A stretch of DNA of 64,000 bases, taken from Oxytricha trifallax (Eukaryota; Ciliophora; Spirotrichea; Sporadotrichida; Oxytrichidae). Location: assembly GCA_000711775.1 (NCBI GenBank), contig ARYC01000409.1, forward strand, positions 96,326 to 160,325. Reading direction: 5' to 3'. A model generated the notes under the pieces. The model was not told the DNA's origin and did no database searches. It saw only the letters and a list, made by a program, of their open reading frames with translations. Shown here piece by piece: positions 24,626-34,791 of this stretch. Position 1 is the stretch's first letter. Each line of letters starts with the position of its first letter. The translations under genes and the position numbers were made by a program.

Positions 24626-25091
24626 AAAAGTATCAAGTCAAACATAAATAGAGCAATTTTCACTTAATCACATTTTATTTTTAGAAATGTAAATCAAGCT
24701 AAGTAAGGGAAATTAAAATATAGTTAAAAGTTATGATTTAGTCATCATTATTAAATAATAAAACATATATACTATTAATTAAAAAGAAAATATAAATGAA
24801 GAATCTTTTCATAAAAATTTTATTTTTATAATACACTTGTTACTAATAATTATTCATAAAAAAGAAATTTACCAATTCCTTAATGAATAAAGAAATATAA
24901 ATATAATTTGTTATAACTAAAAAAACTATATTTTTATTTAAATTGTTGATTAGTATTTTTTAAGCCTCATTAACATATATTATATATATTTTATAGTATA
25001 ACTGGTGTTTATTTCATATTAATAAATTATTCAATTCCAATTATTTACTTGATATATTGATATTTAAACAATATTAAGTGCAAATAAATAA
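24626..25091. other. AT-rich intergenic
   Basis: No gene seen. Presumably the 3' flank of one gene and the 5' flank of the helicase. Confidence 0.5.
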
Positions 25092-27905
25092 ATGCCAAGA
25101 GACAGAAAAAATTCAGAGGATAAATCAGCCATTGCTAAGAAGCGTACACGCAGAGACTCTTCAGCATCTCCAAAGAGAGAATCTGATAAAAGTAATTATT
25201 CACATTCATTAAATATATTATTATCAGAGAGCAAAAAGAGAGATGAGAAGAGAGACGATAAGAAAAGCATTAAGAAGGAAAAGTCACCAAGCAAGAAAAC
25301 CATTGCTGTGGAAAAGGAAGTTGATCATGTTAAAACTAGAAGAATGAGTCAAGCAGCCGATCAATTAGCTAGTACAGTAGACCAAGAAGGTCTATATGAG
25401 AATTTCCCATAGATCACTCCAAAAACTGTTGAGCTATTGAAAAAGAGAGGCATTTCAGGATTGTTCCCAGTACAGTATTCATCATTCAATCACATCTGGA
25501 ACAGAAAGGACTTAATCGTTAGAGATCTAACTGGGTCAGGTAAAACTTTAGGTTTTGCTCTACCAACTGTTGAATATCTTAGAAAGAATAAGTTATTCGG
25601 AACTAGAAAGATTTAAGCAATGGTTTTAGCTCCCACCAGAGAGTTGGCTTTACAAGTGTCAAAGGAGTTCAATGCCTTGAAACATTTCGAGGGTGAGTAC
25701 AATGTTCTGACTGTTTATGGTGGTGTCTCAATCGATGACTAGACTTACTAGCTAAGAAAGGGAGTAGATATTTTCGTAGGTACTACTGGTAGAGTTATGG
25801 ATCATATGGAGAGAAGAAATTTCGACTTCACAGATCTTAAAACTCTTATTCTTGATGAGACAGATCAAATGTTAAAGCAAGGATTTAAGGAGGATGTTGA
25901 AAGAATTATGCAAACTATCAAAGCTGCAAGACCAAACGGTATGCAAGTACTTTTATTCTCAGCAACAATTCCTTTCTGGGTTAAGTAAGTTGCTAAGGAA
26001 CAGATGGCACCAGACTTTTAAATGGTAGATTTAGCCTAAAATTTGAAAAATAAGACTTCAAAGACTGTTAACCATTTATCAATCAACTGCCCATATTAAA
26101 ACAGAATGTCAGCATTAGCTGATTTATTTTATTTTAATGATATCCTTATTTGCTATGGAGGTCTTGGACAAACTATCGTTTTCTGCTCCACTAAAGCTGA
26201 AGCCAACTCTTTATTATTGTCCGATAAAATCAAGCAAGATATTGAAGTTATGCATGGTGATATTGCTCAAAACCAAAGAGAAGTCACTCTTAAGAGATTT
26301 AAGGAGAACAAGTTCAGCGTACTAGTCGCCACTGATGTCGCCTCAAGAGGTTTAGATATTCCAAACGTTGATTTGGTTATCCAAGTTGAACCACCCAATG
26401 ATGTTGAATCTTACATCCATAGAGCTGGAAGAACAGCTAGAGCAGGTAGAACTGGTACTTGCATTACTTTCTACGGAAAGAAGCATCAATATATGATTAA
26501 CATGATTGAATAGAAAGCTGGTATCAAGTTCCAGAAAATTGGTGTCCCACAACCAGAGGATGTCATCAAGGCCTCATCTAGAGATGTAATCAAGAACCTT
26601 GACTAAGTTAACGACGAAGTACTACCATTATTCGACGATACCGCAGACGGTTTGATTTAGAAATATGGAGGAGATGCCAAGAAAGCCTTAACTGCAACTC
26701 TTGCTTATTTATCAGGTCACTATAAAAACGTTCTAGGTTCAAGAAGTGTCCTAACTGGATAAGAGAACTATGTGACAATTGAAATGAAATTCGATAATCC
26801 ATTCAACTCAGTATCATTTGTCTGGAGCATATTGAAGAGACATTTAACCGATAGTATTGTTAACGGAATTAGAGGTATGAGAATGTTCAAAGATCTAAAG
26901 GGAGTTGTTTTCGATGTAACTGATGATTCAATTGAGAAATTTGAAGATGTTTTTAATCATCTTGCAACTGAAAAGAGAGTTGACTTCCACGTTGGAAGAG
27001 CAAAAGAACTACCAGAGTTAGATTCATTATATTTATGTTAAAGGAAGATGCTGACTTTGCACCAGCTCAAGGTGGTTACGGAAACCAAGGAGGTTATGGT
27101 GGCCAAGGTGGCTATGGAGGCAGAGGCGGATATGGTCAGTAATAATCTGGCTATGGAAGAAATCAACCTCAAGGAGGCTATGGCGGTTAAAATAGATTTG
27201 ATTCATACTAATAAAGAGATTAATCTCAAGCTGCTCCTTCACGTGGAGGTCCAGGTAATGATGAAAAAACAGTCTTCGTTGGCAATCTTGGTTTTAACAC
27301 TCAAGAAAAAGATATCTTATTATGTGTAATTAAATTTTTGGGAGGAAGTTTCCTACCCCCGTGCAGCTTTCACCCCACGGAAGTTTTTGCCCCCTTCAGT
27401 GGCATCATGCCCCAACATTCAAATTTATATTATTTTGCAAAAAAAATATACGAAACTTATTAATCAAAATTTTAATTACAATAACCATATACTAAACAAC
27501 TTTTAGAAATATATAATTTTCAAGTGTTATATTTATTCTTTGTCTATTATATATTAAAACAGTTTTAAACTAATTGTTTTTGACAGATAATCAATGTGAG
27601 TTTCAATAAATTAGAAATTTTTATCAAAGTAGAAATGATATTGGATGCTATATTATAATTATTTTGGCACAGAAAACTTCCCCCCAATATTTTAAATAGA
27701 AATCAGCGAAATCTTCACTAAAGAGAGATTAAACCCAGTCAGAGTAAGAATGCTATAGTCTGATGGAAGATTCAAGGGTGCCGCTTTCGTAGAATTCGAT
27801 AGCAAGGATGATGCTGATAAAGCTTGCAAATGTGATGGTAAGAGTTTTGGAGATAGAAAAATCAGAGTTAACCCTGCTGGCAACAAACCAAACACCTCAA
27901 GATGA
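25092..27905 (+). CDS. DDX21/DDX50-like nucleolar DExD-box RNA helicase with GUCT, RGG and RRM
   Basis: Lys/Ser-rich N-terminus with a probable in-frame 36-nt intron (25193-25228). Helicase core: FPVQYSSF (Q motif), DLTGSGKT (I), APTRELA (Ia), DETDQML (II, close to DEVD of DDX21), FSATIP (III), [11 protein letters not shown] (V), [10 protein letters not shown] (VI). Then a GUCT domain ([38 protein letters not shown]), an RGG-type repeat ([18 protein letters not shown]) and an RRM beginning [10 protein letters not shown]. The RRM is cut by a 397-bp IES; its second half gives [20 protein letters not shown] and ends at TGA 27903-27905. Such helicases act in rRNA processing. At about 27030-27040, between GUCT and RGG parts, the frame slips by one base, most simply a missing T. 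An RRM after RGG is an unusual addition for this helicase group. Confidence 0.93.
27319..27715 (+). other. IES in the helicase RRM, with imperfect inverted ends and C-rich core
   Basis: The RRM frame is restored with pointer ATCTT (27314-27318 and 27711-27715) or ATC (27314-27316 and 27702-27704); the latter gives [16 protein letters not shown], the better RRM spacing. Inside, 27330-27355 (core TGGGAGGAAGTTTCC) and 27671-27697 (complement TGGGGGGAAGTTTTC) form an imperfect terminal inverted repeat, and GGAAGTTT followed by a C-run recurs at 27344 and near 27379. It looks like a small decayed transposon. Confidence 0.75.
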
Positions 27906-28064
27906 AATTTATGAATACTCTAAGTGTTCACCTAATTAAAACTTATTACCTATATCATATCATATTTAATTAAAATATTCTCATTTATAGCAAATAAGCA
28001 AAGTAAAGAATATGATATGCTCAAATATATTTAAATTCATGATTAATAATTGAAATATTTAAAT

Positions 28065-29516
28065 ATGATAGTTTATATCTTACTCTTCGTTGCATTCAAT
28101 TTAATTTGTTTAAGAGTATTGAAATGTTGTAATATATTTAATTTATAATTGATATCTTTGGTGGTGCTTCCAAGGTTTTTCAAGAAACAAGAAGCAAATG
28201 AGTCTATTCCTAAACAAGAACATCCTTAAAATAAACAACAGAAGCAAGAGATTAAAGAATCTTCTTTACAAAAAGCAAAAGAGGATGGTGTGTCATTCAA
28301 GCAACTTAAATCTCAGAGTAAAGGAGGCAAGAAGAAAAGCAAGGGCGGCAGCAACCCTGAACATCCTGCTTATGTCGCAGGGGTTAAGGGCTTTAACTCT
28401 GCTGTTGTAGACTTTGATTACTATAATTTCAAAGATGGAGCTATCTTAATGGTCATTGCAGAAGAGGTATGATTGATATTTAATAAGTTTATACGCTTTC
28501 ATTATACAGAATTCAGTCATAAAAGCAGTGATCACTAGAAACATTGATAAAGAGGAAGACTATATTCAAGCTTCTCAAAAACTTTAAGCTGGATAGAATT
28601 TAATATCTATCACAGTTGGACCTTCATTAGTGACTGACTCAAAGAAATTCTCGTAATTTTAATTAAATTGTTTTATAATATCTATAGAATGATTATAGCA
28701 ATTGCAGTCTTTGATCATTGCTCAGTTGTGTTCCAGGAATTATCATTCGCTGATAATAAGTTGAAGTTCACACCTCTTATCAAGCAAATGGTTAACATTC
28801 ATAAAATGCCAGTAAGGCAAATCAGATTAAGTAAAAAGAATCCTAATCTCATAGTCTCTTGTGGGGATGAATCAGATGTCACAGTTAAACTTTGGAATAT
28901 CGCAGGCAGTCTTACTGAGCCAGTTAGTTCAATTAACACTAGCCAAATTAAGCATAAGTATATGACACAAGGTTAAGATCTTGATTATTTCGCAGTGGCA
29001 GCTAAGACAACTGACACAAGAATATATTAGATTGTATATAACTAAGGTGTAATGAAAGGATTGGAAAAGGTGATATCTTTAACACATTAAAAGAAGGAAG
29101 TGCTCTCAGTTTGTTTTGACTAACTCTCTAAGTATTGTGTTTCAACAGCAAAAGACTAGCAAATGATCATTTATCAAATAGACGACTACTACAAGCAAGC
29201 CAAACTCATGCTATAGTAATAAATCACAACTCTCGATGATTTGACTCTCTCCTCAAGTTGTGTCGTAGAAACTTCTAAGAATATTTCTTATTTGTTTGTG
29301 GCATTTGCTAATGGGTAAAATGTTGAAGTTTATCAAGGTACTGTTGCTCATGATATGAAACCACTTGTTAATTTACTCAGAATAGAAGATGCTTAATTAG
29401 ACAATATCTCACAAATTCAATTGTTCTATGATATATCAAAAGAGGAGGTGTTCCTTATCACCAGTGCTAGACAAGATTTTAGAGTAAATGTTTGGAAAGT
29501 TCCCTTCCAAGTTTGA
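28065..29516 (+). CDS. TBL2-like ER-anchored WD40 protein
   Basis: Starts with a hydrophobic N-terminus (MIVYILLFVAFNLICLRVL), then a Lys/Gln-rich linker (KSQSKGGKKKSKGGSNPEH) and WD40 repeats: FNSAVVDFDYYNFKDGAIL, VRQIRLSKKNPNLIVSCGDE with VTVKLWN, VLSVCFDQLSKYCVSTAKD, and EEVFLITSARQDFRVNVWKV at the end. The N-terminal anchor followed by a propeller is the layout of TBL2, an ER membrane protein; a SEC12/PREB-like protein is the alternative. Two short introns (about 28470-28508 and 28654-28687) are supported. The start ATG 28065 is the best in-frame choice, but an intron over 28110-28170 cannot be excluded. Stop is TGA 29514-29516. Confidence 0.75.
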
Positions 29517-29616
29517 ATGTTTAAGAAAAAATCTTAATTGAATCATTTTTTCGATTTTAGACTATAAAGTGTAACTAATTTAATTATTAATAATGAAATT
29601 ATGTGATAATTAAAAT

Positions 29617-32600
29617 TCAAAACTTTCTAATAGTTGGAAGCATACTTTAATTATGATAATAATGCTTACTTTTTCTGCTTACATTTAAAATATTTCCTCT
29701 TTGAAGTGTCTCGGCTACATGCATAAAAACAGTTTTATCCTAAACCTTGGGTCTTTATTGCATACTTCTATTAATGGGACTATCCTATTTAAATGAAGGT
29801 CTAAATGCATTTGGGATAATATTTTATCTAGAGGGGAGACTCTACCTGGTCTCACTTTACCTTTAATTCACTAAGTATTTAATGAGCGGGCTAAACTCCT
29901 AATGCTGAGCTTATAGCACTTTAATTTAAGTGCCATCACTATTTATAAACTATCTGTTTGGCAGTGAAACAATATCCTCTTAATGCATATTTATTGACTG
30001 TCTTTTATTTTTTTAATTTAAAACGATACTTTTTAAAGTTTTCTTACTAGCCTTGCGAGAGTAAAAATCTCCAAATAAACTTTTATCATCTATCTCAGTT
30101 TACTTTGGAGATACATTTCCAACTGAATTGTTAAATCCATTTAAGGATTTCATCATAAGGGCGTTACCGAGTTTGTAATTTATTGATTTATCAGTTCTTA
30201 TTTCAGACCTATAGGTGGAAAGTCTTTCATTTTGCTCAGATCCATCATCATCTTCGCTATAATAATCAAGATCAAATTCATTATTCGTTCTATCATTATC
30301 ATTATGATAAATAGCTACTGAATTCTCATCAACGACTGATTTCTATAAAATTTTCTATAAGTTGTCTTTTCTTTCTTGTCTTTCGTTTTCCACTCTACTT
30401 TTTTCCTTATTCATAGATTAAATGGCATCAACCAGTTAAGAGCTTAAATAAACTTTAGTGCCTTTTAAGTTTTCTTTTTTTCTACGGAATGTGGAAATTT
30501 TTCCATTTTGATTTAAACTGGGAGTGATAATTTCTCTCTTCATGACATTGCTTGGTGAGGCAGCTTAAGCTGTTTAAATGTTTCTTATAATGCTTAATCT
30601 TTCATGCTCATTTATTTATGGTTCAATATTTGATGCGAATCTTCTATGAGTTCCATAAGAAGTTTTCATACTTTAATTCACAAAGAGAGAGGTAAGATTT
30701 TACTCATTTTGATCTTCCACTCTTATAAGTTTTTAAACTGTATTCACAACTTAATAGCCTTGAACTATTTGCTTTAAAGCATCGCGCTTCTCATTAGACT
30801 GTTTCAGGAAGTAAGAGGAATAGTCTTAAGTCTAACCCATGGTTTTATTCTTCTATTCTTAATTGAAATCTTTTTATCCGTCGTTTTAAGTTTGAAGCTT
30901 AGATCTCTATAGCAAATTACTTTGAAATTTCTGAATGGTGATTAAGCCATCGAGTTGCTTTTAAGTCATTTTTTCTTCTTTTGAAGCAGTAATCTTTTCA
31001 ATAATGTCCATGGTATCTGTAATATTATGAAACTTCCTCATAAATTCAATACTTGAAATTCTAAGAACCTCACCTTCAATACTGCTGCAAGTAGCGGTAT
31101 ATGGAGCTACTTTCTAATTTCTTACAAATCTCTCCTCTCCAAATAACTATCCTTTGCCAAATAGAAAGAGCTAAATCTATTCTTTCTTCTAGTTAATGTT
31201 TGTTATGTTGCTATTCTTAGTAAGATTTTACATGTTAGAATTGAAAGAACTTCTTAAACTTTTGTTTGTTCTTTCGCCTCTTAGGTACTGCATCACAGGT
31301 TCAATATTATTAGTATTTCGAATCAAAATGTTTCTAGTTCCCTTGAATTCTCCTGACTTCACGATATAGATATCCTCATTTGGGGTTCCTTCTCTGAATA
31401 AGATAAACATTAAAAAATTGTAAGATCAAGTAAATTTAATGAAAGTAAGCTTAGCACCTCTTTTGAATTTAATGACACTAAAACTTGAAAGAATCTTTCC
31501 AAGCTGAGTTGTTGACCAAGTTGTAAAGAATCAATTAGCTTTAATAGTAAATATTCCTGTTTATTTAAATAATTTTAATAAATGGTATCTCAGATAAGAA
31601 TTGAATAGTCATTACTCTAGTTTTATTTTCAATTTTAGCAAGGCATCTATTATATTCGTGTTTAGACATCACTGCAAAATGGCAGTCAGTTAAACACTTA
31701 ATTCGAGCTGCTCTTGGTTTATTTGTAATTAAAGCTAATTCTCCAAATGATTTACCTTGATGAAACTAGACTACTAATTAAAAAAACAGCTTATTATTAA
31801 AAAATACTACCTCAGTCATTACTACCTCATCATCAATATCTTCCCCTTAAGAATTTTTTCTCCTTGGAGTTCCACCTTGTGTTGTGCCAACACGATTCTT
31901 AGCTTTCTTGTTTCTTGGTGTAGGCGAACCTGAATCATTATGGTAAGCTTGTCTCGTGCTGTTTTGATCAACAGATATTTATTCAGAAATGTCTTAGCTT
32001 TATGCAAATTTAAGCATTTCTCCAGATACCATTCCAATATTTTTACTGTATTAAGATTTTATCATTTTCGCATCTTCTATTTACGAAGTGATATGCTTTT
32101 GAATGTTGAAATCCTGTCTACTTTGAGGATCTGAGCAATAGATATATGTAAAGAAATAAATAAAATTGAGCCAATTTTCTGCACATTCATGTCATGCTCG
32201 ACACTACCTCTTAAGTTATTGGCTATGATTAAAGATTCCTTTGACACCACGTTTAAGAATGTGTTGCTCTATTGATTTGAAATAACATTATTGTTTGATG
32301 TCAAGTGTCTAATTTCTGAATGTGCCACACTTTGATGTCTAGTGTTAAAATTAAATTCTTTTTTCTTGAAATTTGGACTAATTTAAACTAAATATAAAAC
32401 GTGACTATTTGGGGTAGTTCTTTCTAATGAGACTCTTGATGTTTAATTCTGTCTAGAACTGGTGTGACTACGATCAGCCTCAGAGACGCTTGGATTTAAT
32501 TTGCCTAAATCTTGAGTCTAAATTGGTGCAGCTTGTTTTTCTTTGTCATTTTGTTCTTTCTCTTATTTTTTTCGTTTTATTGGAACTTAAACACTCACAG

Positions 32601-32933
32601 ATCCAGCCAATATAATATAAAACTTTTCACCTGTGGTACCTATATCAATTGTTACTTATTTATTGAAATGTTACCAAAGTCGAACACCACATTTCCTTTC
32701 TTGTGGTATTCATGCTTGAGACAGTTAGATATTTCTACCAAATCATTCTCTTTGATTTTTCTCTCCATAAAGAATTCTATTTTTCTGATTAGAGAAATAA
32801 GAGTTTCATTTTCCTCTGGAGTCCTCTAATCTGTTCTTTTATTTAGTATGGGAAGAATAATCTATGAATGAATATTAGAAAATTGAGGAAAATAATTTAT
32901 AACTGAGAGAAAATTCAATGCGTTATTGTACAT
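29617..32933 (-). CDS. Protein with two cyclic-nucleotide-binding domains, the first split by a long insertion
   Basis: ATG 32933 (MYNNALNFLSVINYFPQF) to TGA 29617-29619 with several short introns. CNB domain 1 begins NDLVEISNCLKHEYHKKGNV and GEKFYIILAGSVSVQVPI, then about 180 residues of charged disordered sequence, then resumes with FHQGKSFGELALITNKPRAA, the phosphate-binding cassette with its essential Glu and Arg. CNB domain 2 has PNEDIYIVKSGEFKGTR and GQLFGEERFVRN with a less canonical cassette. A long disordered tail follows. No kinase or channel domain is present, so this is a stand-alone cAMP/cGMP-binding protein, possibly ciliary; the role is inference. Confidence 0.85.
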
Positions 32934-33161
32934 ACATTTATTTGGCCTGCTTAAGTTTGCATTTGTTCAATTATCTAATTAATTTTATAAATAAAATTAA
33001 TTTATCATTAAATCTTATGCGTCTTTTATTCAAAGTGCCAACAAACATTAATATTCTCTTATTTAAATTAGGATGAATATTCAAATTTTCTAATTATCTC
33101 TTTATTATGAACAATTATGATTTTTAAAAAAATTCATTTCAAAACAATATAATTAAATTGA

Positions 33162-33896
33162 ATGGTCAAGCCAGAAAATAAAACCAAGACAATCTTGGGT
33201 AAAAAATCCTAAGATACAAAAAAGGATTCCCAGGAACCTGTATCACAACCAACGAAGAAGGATTCTTAGGATCCTATAGTAGAGCCAACCTAAAAGAAGA
33301 GAGTCGAAAAGCAATTGACTAAAGAGGAGAGACGAGAGAAAAAATTCAAGAAATTTTAATATCAAGAGCAGATATTTTAAGTGGGGGATGTCTGCAGATT
33401 TTTTAATGAAAATGGGGATTTAATCGGAAAAATTATGGAAGTACTTTCAACTGATCCAAAAGATCAAGATTTTGGAAAACTAAGAGTGTAATGGTACTAT
33501 TATAAGAAAGACTTGAATCAGAAACAAATCAAGTTATCAAACAAGTAGTTTGATGCCATTTCAGATGTTGAAATATTTCCAACTAATCACTTTGATAAAA
33601 CATTTGTTCAGACAATAAATGCAAAGTGTACAGTAAAAACATTGGAGGAGTATGAGCAACTTGAACAAGTAGGGGAGGACACTTATTTCACAAGAGCATC
33701 TTATGATTTGAATAAAAAAACTTTCAAACCAGAATTTAAAGAATGGGAAACAAGCTGCTCATGCAAATTACCTACAAATCCCTTGCAACAATATGTTTAA
33801 TGTGAAGCCTGCCAAGAGTGGTTTCATCCAGCATGCGAAAAGACTACAGTGGATGACGAAAATTTCCTTTGCTCAAAATGTAAAGAAACTGAATGA
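33162..33896 (+). CDS. BAH-PHD chromatin reader, 244 aa
   Basis: Single intact frame, ATG 33162 to TGA 33894-33896. The N-terminus is Lys/Gln-rich with a repeated KKDSQEPVSQPT-like unit. The BAH domain starts at about residue 70 (IFQVGDVCRFFNENGDLIGK, LRVQWYYYKKDL, DVEIFPTNHFDKTF, INAKCTV). The PHD finger is at the C-terminus with C4HC3 spacing: CSCKLPTNP, VQCEACQEWFHPAC, FLCSKCKE. The compact BAH-PHD order resembles plant EBS/SHL, which read methylated H3 tails; histone binding here is inference. It sits head to tail with an extended-PHD gene on the opposite strand, the two converging with about 60 bp between. Confidence 0.9.
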
Positions 33897-33957
33897 AAAT
33901 TCTTCATAATATTAATTAATTTAATAGCAAGTCTTATCTTCTTGTTTAAGTATATGC

Positions 33958-34692
33958 TCATCTTTTACGATTATCTGAAAATTATTGAAACTATAAAGTG
34001 GTCAGTTATTTATATTTATCTTACTTGCACAAATCCAATGCTGATGTCTTTTCATTCCACATTGCACAGAATAAATGAGCTCTCTAACCTTATGTCTTCA
34101 TATTTTTGAAAACCTCTTGAGACTGGTAATTTTAGTAGCAAATCGAGCAGTTCTTATTTTCATGGTCCTCTTTCTTAACTTGACAATCAGGGCATTTCCA
34201 TTTTAATTTCTCAATATCCAGTTTTTCTTCCATCCCATTAACACCACAACTATAAAGTATCTAAGAGAATACGAATATATTGCCAAAACACTAAGGATGC
34301 ACCATCAATCCACAATCTTAGCAATCGAATAATAAGTATCCTAATTCATTAGCATGCATAATTTTCTATTCCAGTTTACTACCATGCTCTTTTCTTTAAT
34401 ATCTTTTGAATTTAGCAGTAGGTGAATAGCCTATCTAGTGACATATTGCACATCTTGGGAGAACATAATAGTAGTTAAACATAGACATTTTTGTACCAGG
34501 CATGATTATGTCTTTTGATCGAATTATGTCAAATGAGAATGGTTGATTTAGCTTTTTAAGTTTGGGGTTATCTTTCTTCTGTTGTTGTTGATATTACTTT
34601 AATGCTTTTTAAGAGAAAGACTGAGATTATTGAGATTGAAGTGCACTCACTTAGCTCTCCTCCGTTATGGTTAAGTCTCCTATCAAATCCAT
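33958..34692 (-). CDS. PHD / extended-PHD finger protein
   Basis: ATG 34692 (MDLIGDLTITEESQVSALQS). After a Gln-rich stretch comes a Cys/His-rich region: PRCAICHQIGYSPTAKF, LFDCQDCGLMVHPQCFG, KWKCPDCQVKKED, then NCSICYQ and RAHLFCAMWNEKTSALDLC. A PHD finger, a knuckle and a second PHD-like finger with His-x2-Cys is the extended PHD module of JADE/BRPF/AF10 proteins, which bind histone H3 or nucleosomes. Unspliced, the frame ends at TGA 33958-33960; a GT-AG pair just before would change only the last 15-20 residues. Confidence 0.8.
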
Positions 34693-34791
34693 CAAATTAT
34701 TTAATTACATTAATTACACACCAATATTTTACATTTAAATAAAAGCTTTAAGACATATTTTGAATCAATAAATAACGTAAATTATACAAAA

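Noticed and set aside
33960..34030. GT-AG intron at the end of the extended-PHD gene
   Set aside because: Splicing would extend the frame into the neighbouring convergent gene; the unspliced stop is simpler.
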